Assembly (NCBI GenBank): GCA_051294375.1
Contig: JBJCIZ010000042.1
Span: 1-64,000 of the forward strand
Length of the DNA: 64,000 nucleotides
Direction: 5' to 3'
DNA from: Paraspadella gotoi
Taxonomy: Eukaryota; Chaetognatha
Both the position numbers and the translations under genes were made by a program. Below the pieces are notes generated by a model, which saw only the letters and a program-made list of their open reading frames with translations, did not search any database and was not told the origin of the DNA. Shown here piece after piece: positions 11,547 through 20,895 of the stretch (its first letter is position 1; each line of letters begins with the position of its first letter).

Positions 11547-11986
11547 CTTTCTATTTATTCCCGCCATTTATTCCGCGCTTTTTTTCTCAATACAAAATCC
11601 CAAATTTACATCCGAGATTTTTCGTGAATTTTTTTTCTAAAAAATTTGATTATTCTTTATATAAACGAGAGTGAAAACTGACCAGCCTCTCTCACTCTTT
11701 CTCTCTTCTCTCTCTCTCTCTCTCTCTTCTCTTCCTCTTCTCTCTCTCTCTTTCATTCATACACGCATTATGTTTGTTTATGACTATGATCGCATCAATC
11801 ATTTGATTATCATCACATCAGTTATTTTATTATCATCGCATCAATTATTGGTTATCATCGCCATCAATATTTAGTTATCATCGCATTAATATTTGGTTAC
11901 CATCGAAAGCTGGCTCGATCCCTATTGCTTTTAAGATTTTTCCCTAAAAATTCTGATTGCGTTTCGTTGGCGGGAAAACTGTCCAG

Positions 11987-12052
<66 letters not shown>

Positions 12053-12156
12053 ACTCATACACGCATTTGTTTGTTTATTTACGATGAATGAATGACTATC
12101 ATCGCATCAATGAATGACTATCATCATGGCTTGATCCTTATGCTTTTAAGATTTTT
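9471..12156. repeat. Cluster of (CT)n microsatellites embedded in a repeated unit
   Basis: CT tracts at about 9680-9755, 10064-10165, 10230-10256, 10346-10401, 11502-11540, 11690-11752 and 11984-12050. Many are followed by the same unit (ATTCCGCGCTT, then CAATACAAAATCCCAAATTT, then CCGAGATTTTCGTG), so the microsatellites have spread with a carrier repeat. The same material occurs in reverse orientation at about 19.85-21.06 kb. CT-derived Leu-Ser frames here are not genes. Confidence 0.8.
10606..11019 (+). other. Long open frame in AT-rich DNA, membrane-like, uncertain
   Basis: 137 codons without a stop in sequence of roughly 80% A+T, where stops should be frequent. The N-terminal part is a poly(T)-encoded Phe run. 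From the Met at 10,741 the peptide has two or three hydrophobic segments rich in Phe, Ile and Leu. No family is recognised and there is no visible promoter or splice context; T-rich composition by itself can produce such frames. Treated as unproven. Confidence 0.2.
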
Positions 12157-13187
12157 TTTATTATACTCATTTCTACTTGGACGATTCCATCGAAACTTCA
12201 TATACAGCTCAATCACACACCTACAAACATAAAAATTTCATTCCAATTCATCCATCAAATTATGAGTAATTGGTGTTTTTTGCTAAGGTGGAATGGACGG
12301 ACGGACGGACGGACGAACATAATTTATCATAATTCGATGTTCTTGTAAGAGTGATGGAGGGCCTTAAACACCCAAAGCCTGTCCAAAGTCAGGGGCAAGA
12401 TAGCTTATTTATTAAATGAATGGATAATTTTTATATTGGTTGTACCAATTTCATAAAATTCAGCTCCTTGTATTTTGATGCTAGTGCGGAGTACAATAAG
12501 TATTCCCTGATCTAATACTTAAGGGAGTGGTCTTTTCATACAATTGAAACATTCTTTGAAATATTTTCCACTTCATTGATAGGGAAGCCAGGTACTCTGG
12601 GAGTGAATAAACGAGACTGTGAGAGAGTCTTGATTGAAAGCTTGCAGGGACCTGCTATGTCATTATCTTGTAAGAGTGATGGAGGCCTTAAACCAAAAGC
12701 CTGTCCAAAGTCAGAGGGCAAGATAGCTTATTTATTAAATGAATGGATAATTTTTATTGGTTGTACCAATTTCATAAAATTCATCTCCTTGTATTTTGAT
12801 GCTAGTGCGGAGTACAAATAGTAATTCCCCGATCTAATACTTAAGGGAGTGGTCTTTCATACAAATTGAAACATTCTTTGAAATATTTTTCACTTCATTG
12901 ATAGGGAAGCCAGGTACTCTGGAGTGAATAAACGAGACTGTGAGAGAGTCTTAATTGAAAGCTTGCAGGGACCTGCTATGTCATTATCTTGTAAGAGTGA
13001 TGGAGCTTAAACCACCAAAGCCTGTCCAAAGTCAGGGCAAGATAGCTTATTATTAAATGAATGGATAATTTTTATATTGGTTGTACCAATTTCATGATAT
13101 AAGTGAGTGCCTGACAATATTGAGGGGCGGACTGACGGACCGACAAAGTGATATATAGAGTCGGGATCTGCTGATCCGACTAAAAAA
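12157..13187 (+). mobile_element. Helentron-like repeat, 3' part with terminal hairpin, interrupted by a tandem array
   Basis: Carries the family's internal unit (ACGATTCCATCGAAACTT, CTCAATCACACAC, ATGAGTAATTGGTG), a (GGAC)n microsatellite at 12,297-12,314, and after the array at 12,341-13,093 the distal motif GGCGGACTGACGGACCGAC and the 3' hairpin (TCGGATCTGC-type, 13,160-13,180) followed by TAAAAA. Likely the continuation of the copy starting at 8341. Confidence 0.55.
12341..13093. repeat. Tandem array, about 323-bp unit, 2.3 copies
   Basis: The phrase TCTTGTAAGAGTGATGG recurs at 12,341, 12,666 and 12,987. Each full unit ends in ACCTGCTATGTCATTA. Units differ by small indels. A related fragment in the opposite orientation occurs near 7795 and another near 34,290. 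No protein product is supported. Confidence 0.8.
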
Positions 13188-13595
13188 AAGACTTTTAACG
13201 TTGCCTTATTTTAGAAAGTTTTATTAACGTTGCATTATGCTTTATACGTTTTATTAACGTTGCTTACTTTTTATACTTGATTTTTTTCGGTCTTTTGCTG
13301 TTTCAGTTTTTTATGACTTTGACATTTCATCCTTGAACGTTCTTGAACGTCATTTTTTATAGTTTCTTATAAATTAGTTTATAACTTTAAAAAGATATTA
13401 CTTGGCAGATACAGTTTGAGTCTTTTTACGTTTTTATTGATACCGTAACTGTTTTTGTATTTAACAATTGTGTTAATTTAAAAAAAAGACTTTGTTCTAG
13501 CATTTTGAAAAGTAAATTAGTTTTAATTAATGATATCTTGATAATTAATTGCTAATTTTCTTTGCTAATTCCCTTTTTCCTTCCGTAATTTTTAG
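13188..13595. other. Intron 1, distal part
   Basis: AT-rich with no repeat or gene recognised. It ends in a pyrimidine-rich tract and TTTTTAG at 13,590-13,595, a good splice acceptor for exon 2. Confidence 0.6.
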
Positions 13596-13997
13596 TCTCA
13601 CGGTCGAATTCGACTTCTCGCGTCGTCAGCAACGATTCACGCTGGATCATTGGTCCATTCGCTTCCCGGGCGGCGACCAATCAGAGCTCACCGACGACGA
13701 AGACCAAACCTCCGACGTCTTCTCGAGAAAAACGCGTCAGGGCGACTTGATTGAGTTTCAGTCGCGGATCCAACGACGCCGCAAGGAGACGGAGCCCGGA
13801 AACGACACCGGGGTCGAACCAGGCGCCGAATCTGCCAAACCCGGCGTCGCCGCTGCCAAATCCGGCTACGCAGCCATCCTTGGAGACGTGGAATCTATTT
13901 TAACGATCGCAATTCTCGTCAAAGATCCCGCGTCGCTGGGATTTGGCAGAAATTTCGGAAGAAGAACTTACTCCTTTCACGGGAAGTTCGGCGTCAG
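13596..13997 (+). CDS. Exon 2 of the Thr-rich secreted/lumenal protein gene
   Basis: Flanked by TTTTTAG at 13,595 and CAG|GTAAGG at 13,997/13,998, both close to consensus. The first base completes the Ser codon split with exon 1, and the frame then reads LTVEFDFSRRQQRFTLDHW, a beta-strand-like pattern. A charged, linker-like middle follows (Asp/Glu then Arg/Lys then Gly/Ala/Pro), then a hydrophobic patch (ILTIAILV) and a basic Gly/Phe-rich end. Two bases (AG) remain for the next exon. Codon use is GC-rich at third positions like exon 1. The stretch matches no family confidently; a LAMP-like lumenal fold is a weak possibility for the first 25 residues. Confidence 0.65.
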
Positions 13998-14355
13998 GTA
14001 AGGACGGACTTGATCCGCCTGTTGGCGCCTGATTTGAAAAGATTTTGATGACAGTGCGACCGACAAACAACAATGTAAGGGTTAATTTTTCCCTTTCATT
14101 CCTAAATGATAATAACTAATGATACCATGATGGAAAACAAATTGTCGCGGTTACTTTCCAGCTATTTTTTGGGCATTTTAATGTAAGAATCGAAAAATAA
14201 AATATCAAAAAACTTTGGCCTCTTGTAATTCATATGATATATATCTTTTTCTGTACGACAAAAAATACAAGAGTTCCATGCAAAATAAAATGAGTTGTCC
14301 AAAAAAATGCTTTCTTCTTTTTTATCTTTTTCTTATCCACACTTTTCATTTATAT
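13998..14355. other. Start of intron 2, nothing recognised
   Basis: Begins with the donor GTAAGG. AT-rich; no gene or repeat identified. Confidence 0.5.
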
Positions 14356-14591
14356 TGAAGAGACAGTATTTATTGTTATGAGTTAGATACAGAACTGTTC
14401 AATATAAGCAGTCCCTGAGCTTCAGATCAGGTTGTAACACCAAGTTACAGGCAGGTTAAGCGCCCCGTCCCTCTTAACTGCTAGGCGGCCATCAGGCTAG
14501 AACCCCGGACTTTTGGGTTGGGAGGCAAATGACTTGCCTCCGGCACCAATGGCCGCTGATGAACGGTTGGTGGATTTTAGTTCACCATACA
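14356..14591 (-). repeat. 3' LTR of the TRIM-like element
   Basis: On the minus strand it starts TGTATGGTG straight after the polypurine tract and ends CTCTTCA. It is over 90% similar by eye to 15,406-15,634. Confidence 0.7.
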
Positions 14592-14708
14592 TCCCCCCTC
14601 CCATAGGGAGAAGTCTGTTGTGTCTCTTCAATGAATTGTTGTTGTTGGTGGAAAGTGCGTCACCAAGTTGAGGCATGTCGCCTGATGTGTTGTTGGTGGA
14701 ATGTGCAT

Positions 14709-15329
14709 TAGAGTGGAGCACTCAAGAACAAAAAATTTATTGAATGATCGAACAATGATATTTAGATGTGAGATAGTATGATTAATTAGTACAAAAAATA
14801 TTTTGTTCATATTATCTCGGAACAGAATAGTAAAATATAATATATTTGTAGTAATATCCTTATAAAATAGTAAATTTTAAAAATAATTTTTATAAAACTT
14901 TTAATAAAGATTCAGATTCTCATAAAAAGTTGAATCAAAAATATAAACATGTTATCAAAAATTCTGTCATCTTCAATGTTTTAAAATAAGAAAAAGGTGA
15001 AAATTCCTGACTTTTTATTCTCTGTAGTAGAAACTTATATATGTTAAAACGTTTTAGTCATTTTTTGTGATCTAAACATTAAATATCATATAACATATTT
15101 TATAAAAGTTTCTTAGTTTTTTACAGCGAATCCAAATCAGTTCTTAAAAATAAAAAAAAATTATTTTGAAATTTGACGATTTTATAAGGATATTACTACA
15201 TAAATAATTGAATTTGCTATACTGTTATGCTAAAAACATTTTTAAAAGGATTTAAAATTCATTAATTATATGTCCATAGGCAGTAAAAAATAATGTTCAA
15301 TCACTCAATCTTTTCATCACTCTACCCTA
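14709..15329. mobile_element. hAT-like MITE nested in the TRIM-like element
   Basis: A 621-bp AT-rich insert bounded by an exact 8-bp target duplication ATGTGCAT (14,701-14,708 and 15,330-15,337). Ends are imperfect inverted repeats (TAGAGTGG at the left; TAGGGTAGAGTG read inward from the right). It has no coding capacity. Parts of the interior resemble the MITEs at 32.4 and 35.4 kb. An 8-bp duplication is typical of the hAT and P superfamilies. Confidence 0.75.
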
Positions 15330-15405
15330 ATGTGCATCGCCAGGTTGAGGCATGTCGCCTGAAAGTGTTGTTGTTGCTGTTGTGTTCGGAAGTCGGGCTC
15401 ACCAA

Positions 15406-15634
15406 TGAAGAGACAGTAATTATTGTTATGAGTTAGAGACAGAACTGTTCAATATAAGCAGTCCCTGAGCTTCGGATCAGGATGTAACACCATGTTACAG
15501 GCGGGTTAAGCGCCCTTCCCTCTTAACTGCTAGGCGGCCACCGGGCAAGAACCCCGGAACTTTGGGTTGGGAGGCGAATGACTTGCCTCCGGCACAAATG
15601 GCCGCTGATGAACGGTTGGTGGATTTTAGTCCAC
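15406..15634 (-). repeat. 5' LTR of the TRIM-like element
   Basis: Followed on the minus strand, after one base, by TGGTGAGCCCGACTTCC, which has the form of a tRNA primer-binding site. The first few bases of the LTR (near 15,634) differ from other copies. Confidence 0.65.
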
Positions 15635-15867
15635 TGTGGACGAACATTTAGAATACGCAACCTCGGTCAAACCACATGACCTTACCAACCTTACCTCGCT
15701 CAATTCCCCCAACTTATTTATGGTCAAAACGGTTGATCTTTATGGTCAAACGTTGACCTTTGTAAATACCATTGTAATAGACTTAGTATCTGAGCATTTT
15801 GACTGTTATTGTTATAACCTTGTTGAAGAATAAATCATTCTTGATCTGAAACTTGTATCGTCATACG
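15635..15867 (+). repeat. LTR of a second element, plus strand, with primer-binding site
   Basis: Starts TGTGGACGAAC, contains AATAAA at 15,829-15,834, and is followed at 15,868-15,885 by TGGTGAGCCCGACGTGAA, a primer-binding-site sequence sharing its first 13 bases with that of the TRIM-like element next door. No gag or pol follows; an A-rich tract (15,888-15,985) does. A remnant or solo LTR, head to head with the minus-strand element. Confidence 0.6.
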
Positions 15868-15887
15868 TGGTGAGCCCGACGTGAAAA

Positions 15888-16078
15888 ATATAAAAAAGAA
15901 AAAAAACGAAACCAAAAAAAAAAAAAGAAACAAAAAAAAACACAAACAAAAAAAAAAGAACAAAAAAAAAAAAAAAAAAAAAAAGGAAAACTACTTCTCA
16001 ACAAAAACGAAACAAACTCCGCGCGTTTATTAGCCGAACTATTTTTTTAAATCAAACCATTTTTTTTAAAATTAATTT
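15888..16078. repeat. A-rich low-complexity tract
   Basis: Poly(A) interrupted by G and C (about 15,888-15,985), then AT-rich sequence up to the next Helentron-like repeat. No gene. Confidence 0.7.
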
Positions 16079-16740
16079 TTAGTCGGATCTGCTTATCAGC
16101 AGATCCGACTTCTATAACTCACTTTGTTCGGTCCGTCGGTCCCCCCTCAATATTGTCGGGCACACACTTATATCATGTCAGAACATCGAATTATGATAAA
16201 TTATGCAAAAAAAATGATGTCCGTCCGTCGTCGTCTGTCGTCTGTCTGTCGTCGCGTCGTCTGTCGCGTCGTCGCGTCGCGTCCGTCCGCCCGTCTCCGT
16301 CCCTCCCACCTTAGCAAAAACACCAATTACTCGTGATTGGATGGATGGATTTAAATGAAATTTTGTGTGGGATAGGTAAGTGTGTGATTGAGCTGGATAT
16401 TAAGTTTCGATGGAATCGTCCGAGTGGAAATGAGTTTAAATGGAAAAAACAAAAAAAATATATTCACTATTTGAACACCAATTGCTCATGAGTGGAGGGC
16501 TGATTGACCTGGAATTTTTATGTGGGTAGGAAAGTGTGTGATTGAACAGGAAATCAAGTTTCGATGGAATAGTTTGAGTGGAAATGAGTTTAAATGGAAA
16601 AAAACAAAAAACCTGTTTTACTAATTGATTATGCTTCTTTTTCCTTTTATATTAAATGTATATGCGGGATGTATTAATAAATCAAATAATTAATCAGTTA
16701 ATTAATCAATTAGTAATAAATTAATCAATTAATTAAAAAA
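16079..16740 (-). mobile_element. Helentron-like repeat, hairpin end on the left (interrupted at 16,741)
   Basis: Starts TTAGTCGGATCTGCTTATC, whose other hairpin arm is GCAGATCCGAC. It continues with CACTTTGT, GTCCGTCGGTC and CATCGAATTATGATAAATTA, a (GTCCGTC)-type microsatellite, and two copies of the internal unit with TTTCGATGGAATCGTCCGAG and AATGAGTTTAAATGG. A Penelope-like element interrupts it at 16,741. Read on the minus strand the hairpin is the 3' end. Confidence 0.6.
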
Positions 16741-16850
16741 CGAAATTTCGTGGAACAACAATAAAGTTTTTTATTAACTTTGGACATGTTTCGGCTCACA
16801 ACTCAAGCCTTCATCAGCATCTGAAATCACAAATAATTTATTTCACAAAC

Positions 16851-16909
<59 letters not shown>

Positions 16910-17043
16910 TCCAACAAAGAATTTAGTAAAGGAAAGTGGTCAGATGCGAGGACAGGTGAAGATGAGGACAGGGATGAAAAGGAGAGTGAATGTGAAATTG
17001 GTGAAAAGGGAGAGAGAGAGGGAGAGAGAGACACAGAGAGAGA
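16733..17043 (-). repeat. Left inverted terminal repeat of the PLE
   Basis: Near-perfect reverse complement of about 18,970-19,285: both contain the hammerhead motif, TTCACAAACATTGAGAG, a GA microsatellite (16,855-16,903 here) and GTGGTCAGATGCGAGGAC. Confidence 0.85.
16783..16817 (-). ncRNA. Hammerhead ribozyme motif, left PLE repeat
   Basis: On the minus strand: CTGATGA, then stem II GGCT/AGCC, then GAA with a minimal stem III (AC-AT-GT) and the cleavage triplet GTC. All catalytic-core bases of the hammerhead are present. Very short stem III is characteristic of PLE hammerheads. Stem I pairing is weak by eye. Confidence 0.7.
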
Positions 17044-17353
17044 GAAATAATAGTATACATTAGGCAATGTACAACAAAGGTAAATAGTATTATAAACTAG
17101 ACATAACAAAGATTGAAATAAATTAAATTAGGCTGTTTGTGCATTTTTGAAATAGTGGAATATTGAAATATTGAAAATGAAATGGAAAAGGATAGTTTGT
17201 GAGGGATAGTTAAGATAAAGAGGTAAGAGAAAAATAAGTAAAGAAAGAGCTCAAAGTGAGCTGGTCCCCCCCCAGCCGGGCAAATGAGGGATATTACTGA
17301 TGAATTTTCGGTTCATAGGCCTGTCATAGGTTTGAGAGAGTATTGTGGTGGAG

Positions 17354-18216
17354 TTAGTTAGGCTGGGATCTGGTAATGACCCACCTGGAAAAATGCCCAG
17401 TGCCACTCGAATGTCTCTCTGACCTGATAAGCCTGCCGAATGCCCTCCTCACCTGACGGTGAGGCGGGCGATTGCCTGTTCTGGCCTGTTTTGGTACAGG
17501 AGATACAGACTCCTCCCCCTCCTCCTGCAGCCGTCGTTTTGGGCGACGCTCGGTACGAGGAGAGTCGTGCCAAGTTGCTGCAGGCTTGGGTGAGGCATCA
17601 GGTATCCATTGCCTGCTGAGAGGTCTCCGCCTGACCCGTTGAGTGGGGACAGGGGAGTCACCGTGCGGCTGAGGTGGCGTTGGGTGCTCCACCACAGTTT
17701 TGATAAGCGAATCATAAGCTTGGGGGAGGTCGAATCGTCCTCCATCACGATTCAAAGAGGGCTCGAGGGCTTTGATGTAAATTGCCTCTCTAATACCTCT
17801 TGAGAACCAATTTTGGTCATGGGACAGCACGAGACAGTCTTCCTCTCTAAACAGATGACCATAGTTTCTGCATGCTCAGCAACTGCCGAAAGGTAATGCC
17901 CTCTTGCATCTTTGTAGGGCTTTGTGTGTTGTTGGAATCGATCTGATAAAGATTTGCCTGTCTCACCCACGTATGCTGCTGAGCAGGGTTGGTTGCCCGC
18001 CCTGCACAGGCCGCCCAATAGACGGCTCCTGATGTTTTTGGTCTGGGGATTTTGTCTTTTCGGTTTCACCAAATGCTCACATAAAGAGCCGCGGGTCGTC
18101 ACTGAAGTGGAGATCCCCTGCTTTGCTTGCACCCGCACCAATGCTTCAGTGATCCCCTGGTGGTAGGGGAGGGACAGGTGACCCACGTTCTTGAGGCGCT
18201 TCTGCTTATCTCCCAT
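17354..18216 (-). pseudogene. PLE C-terminal region: GIY-YIG endonuclease domain, frameshifted
   Basis: Minus-strand frames 18,216-17,752 and 17,830-17,354 overlap and together cover the end of a PLE protein. The first includes NPQTKNIRSRLLGGLC, then YVGETGKSLSDRFQQH, the GIY-YIG-type nuclease core with its conserved Arg. The second begins the conserved tail REAIYIKALEPSLNRDGGR, followed by LPQAYD and a long Pro/Arg-rich extension unlike the core. A frameshift near 17,820 separates them. In intact PLEs this domain nicks target DNA to prime reverse transcription. Confidence 0.8.
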
Positions 18217-18966
18217 TTGCGCTGTGGTGGGCGCGGTCGGTCCTTCAGCAGCAAGGCCTCGTTCTTCCTCCTGGGGGTGGAGGTTGAACTTGCGTCAGCA
18301 GTTACTTGGACAGCCCCTTGGTGGCCACTGTCCTCAGCCAGGTTCTGCCGGAAACCTTGCCTTCTCATAAGCCCACAGAGGGTAACCATTGAGCGCCAGG
18401 GCTCTTTTGACATGCTCAAGCTCGGCGGCCTGAAGCTCGGGGGTCGACGGAATCAGCTGGGCTCTTCTGGTAAGGGCTCTGACCGTGGCGAGCTTGTGCG
18501 ACAAGGGGGCATGAGAATCGAAGGAATATATTGGTCAGTATGGGTGGTTTGCGGTATACTGAAAATTCCAATGAGCCGCCCCTTTGGCTTTACCAGCACA
18601 TCGAGCATTGGAATTTGACCATTCACCCCTTTTCACATGTCCAATTTGATGCTAGCTTCAATGCTGTTCAAATGGGTCAAAAGGCTCTCAATGAGATCCT
18701 TGCGCACGGCAAGAATGGTATCGTCTGCTTTCCGATACCAGAAGAGGACTGACTCTGCCCATGCAGAGATCGAAAAGAGTCCAAAGCTTCCACCTCATAG
18801 TCCTCCATATAGAAAGTCTGCCAGAGGACTTGAAGGTTGATTTGCCCATCCCTAAGCCACCAGGCTGGGCATAGTACCGTCCATCGAACCTGAAGTACGC
18901 CAGTTCCAGGTCCAGCCGCAGCAATGCCATGATATCATCCAATTGTATTGGCGTACGCTCATGCAA
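18217..18966 (-). pseudogene. PLE reverse transcriptase, C-terminal half, multiply broken
   Basis: Minus strand. Near 18,900-18,840: AYFRFDGRYYAQPGGLGMG, the RT block before the catalytic loop. Near 18,755-18,640: WYRKADDTILAVRKDLIESL, the catalytic box with ADD where YVDD/YADD is usual, then LNSIEASIKL. Near 18,600-18,540: PMLDVLVKPKG and THTDQYI, the typical downstream PLE blocks. These lie in different frames with stop codons between. The fingers domain and first catalytic Asp are absent: the right inverted repeat starts instead. Confidence 0.75.
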
Positions 18967-18969
18967 TGT

Positions 18970-19107
18970 CCGGTTCTCTCTCTCTGTGTCTCTCTTCCCT
19001 CTCTCATCTCCCTTTTCACCAATTTCACATTCACTCTCCTTTTCATCCCTGTCCTCATCTTCACCTGTCCTCGCATCTGACCACTTTCCTTACTAAATTC
19101 TTTGTTG

Positions 19108-19155
<48 letters not shown>

Positions 19156-19285
19156 CAATGTTTGTGAAATAAATTATTTGTGATTTCAGATGCTGATGAA
19201 GGCTTGAGTTGTGAGCCGAAGACATGTCCAAAGTTAATAAAAAACTTTATGTTTGTTCCACGAAAATTTTCGTTTTTAATTAATC
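18970..19285 (+). repeat. Right inverted terminal repeat of the PLE
   Basis: Reverse complement of the left repeat, including a CT microsatellite (19,110-19,157) and the hammerhead region. It differs by small indels and CT tract length. Confidence 0.85.
19193..19228 (+). ncRNA. Hammerhead ribozyme motif, right PLE repeat, one-base change
   Basis: Same layout as the left copy on the opposite strand (CTGATGA, GGCT/AGCC stem II), but with an extra G after GAA (GAAGACATGTC against GAAACATGTC on the left). This alters the junction with stem III and may inactivate self-cleavage. Confidence 0.6.
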
Positions 19286-20282
19286 TCAACAAACAACAAA
19301 AGAAAGATTAATACAATAAATTAATCAATAATTAATTAATTAGTCAATCAATCCGTCCATCCGTCCCATCTTAGCAAAAAGCTCCAATAACTCGTGATTG
19401 GCTGGTTGGATTGGAATTAAATTTTGTGTGTGGTAGGAAAGTGTGTGATAAAGCTGGATATAAATTTCGATGGAATCGTGTGAGTGGAAATTAGTTTTAA
19501 ATGGAAAAAACATAAGTCGAATTTACTAAAATCTTTTTACTTATTTTAACCAATAAATACTCAATTAATCATAATTGGATGGATAGATTGAGTTGAAATT
19601 TTGTGTTGTGGGTAGGAAAAGTTGACGAAGCTTGATATAAAGTTTCGGTGGAAAGTACCAGTGGAAATGAGTTTAAATGAAAAAAATATGAGTCACATTT
19701 ACTTGAATCTTTTTATTTATTTTAACCCATGATAGATTGAGATGAAATTTTGTGAGCCTGAGCCGTAGGAAAGTGAGTGAAGAAGCAGATATAAAGTTTT
19801 GACGGAATGCAAGTTGAAAAAATATGCAAGTTGAAAAAATGATGCAAGTAAAAAATCTTAAAAGCATAAGGATCGTCGCTATTGCATAAAAAGAGAGAGA
19901 GAGAGAGAGAAAAGAGAGAGAGAGAAAGAGAGAGAGGAGAGAGAGAGAGAGAGTGAGAGAGAGAGAGAGAAGGAGACATAAAATAAAAAAAATCTTAAAA
20001 GACTCAAGATCAAGCCAGAGCCCACTATCAAAGAAAATTAATGAAAAAACCCGGGAAAAAAACGAATGAATCATGCGATAACGAATTATTGATGTAATAG
20101 TAATTGATTGAGGTAATACTAATTGATTGATGTATTATGAGATTTATTATTGATTCGATGATAATCAATTATTGATGCGATGATAGTCATTCACTGCTGT
20201 GATGATAGTCATTCACTGATGCGATGATTGTCATTCATTGATGCGATGATAGTCAATAAAACAAACAAATGCGTGTATGAGT

Positions 20283-20326
<44 letters not shown>

Positions 20327-20330
20327 GAGA

Positions 20331-20380
<50 letters not shown>

Positions 20381-20838
20381 AAGTGAGAAAGTGAGAAAGT
20401 GAGAGAGAGAGAGAAAGAAAGAGAATAAATCCACGAAAATCTCGGATGAAAATATGGGATTTTGTATTGAAAAAAAGCGCGGAATAAATGGTAATAATAA
20501 AAAGTTTTTAGAAGGAAAAAAATAATCAGAATTTTTCAAAAAACAAACGATCACGCAAGAGATCGGACAGAGAGGGACAGACACACACAGAGAGAAAAAG
20601 AGAGAGAGAGACAGCCGCTGCAGAGAAAAAGAGAGAGAGAAAGAGCGATATATAATAATTAAAAGAGAGAGAGAGAGAGAAGCTCTACAGCCCTTTTACT
20701 CGTTAAAGAATCAGCAGTACCTATGGCGCCGGACATAGCGTAAGCTCTTCTCTACCCAAAGGACCCGGGTGAACCCTGTTTGCGGCATTGTTTTTTACAT
20801 TAGTGAGCCCACATTACATCTAAAATTTTTTTTGTAAA

Positions 20839-20895
<57 letters not shown>

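Larger units (their letters stand above)
14356..15634 (-). mobile_element. Miniature (TRIM-like) LTR retrotransposon, minus strand
   Basis: Read on the minus strand, the element has a 5' LTR (15,634 down to 15,406), a primer-binding-site-like TGGTGAGCCCGAC one base later (15,404-15,387), a short internal region with a Met-started peptide but no pol, a polypurine tract (14,604-14,592, GGGAGGGGGGA type) and a 3' LTR (14,591 down to 14,356). LTRs are about 230-236 bp and end in CTCTTCA. Without the MITE inserted at 14,709-15,329 the internal part is only about 170-200 bp, so it must depend on enzymes from another element. The outer edge of the 5' LTR is altered where it meets a second LTR at 15,635. 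Confidence 0.7.
16733..19285 (-). mobile_element. Penelope-like retroelement (PLE) with inverted terminal repeats
   Basis: Two inverted repeats of about 300 bp (16,733-17,043 and 18,970-19,285) enclose a minus-strand coding region holding a partial reverse transcriptase and a GIY-YIG endonuclease. PLE copies are known to carry LTR-like repeats in direct or inverted orientation, with hammerhead ribozyme motifs in them; both are seen here. The reverse transcriptase lacks its N-terminal half, so the copy is truncated and also frameshifted. It sits inside a Helentron-like repeat that resumes near 19,290. Confidence 0.8.

Noticed and set aside
14561-14600. CTGATGA at 14,563 and other LTR copies (GCTGATGAACGGTTGGTGG) as hammerhead ribozymes
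   Set aside because: No stem II and no following GAA(A); only the seven-base word matches.
14356-15634. Possible tRNA-derived SINE (TAGCAGTTAAGAGG and GGGGTTCTAGCCC look like A and B boxes)
   Set aside because: The motifs are in the wrong order or weak, and the sequence is better explained as an LTR: paired copies, primer-binding site after one copy, polypurine tract before the other.
20231-20584. Leu-Ser-rich minus-strand frames through GA tracts (also 19,673-20,074 and 20,795-21,093)
   Set aside because: Translation of (GA)n microsatellites and their carrier unit.
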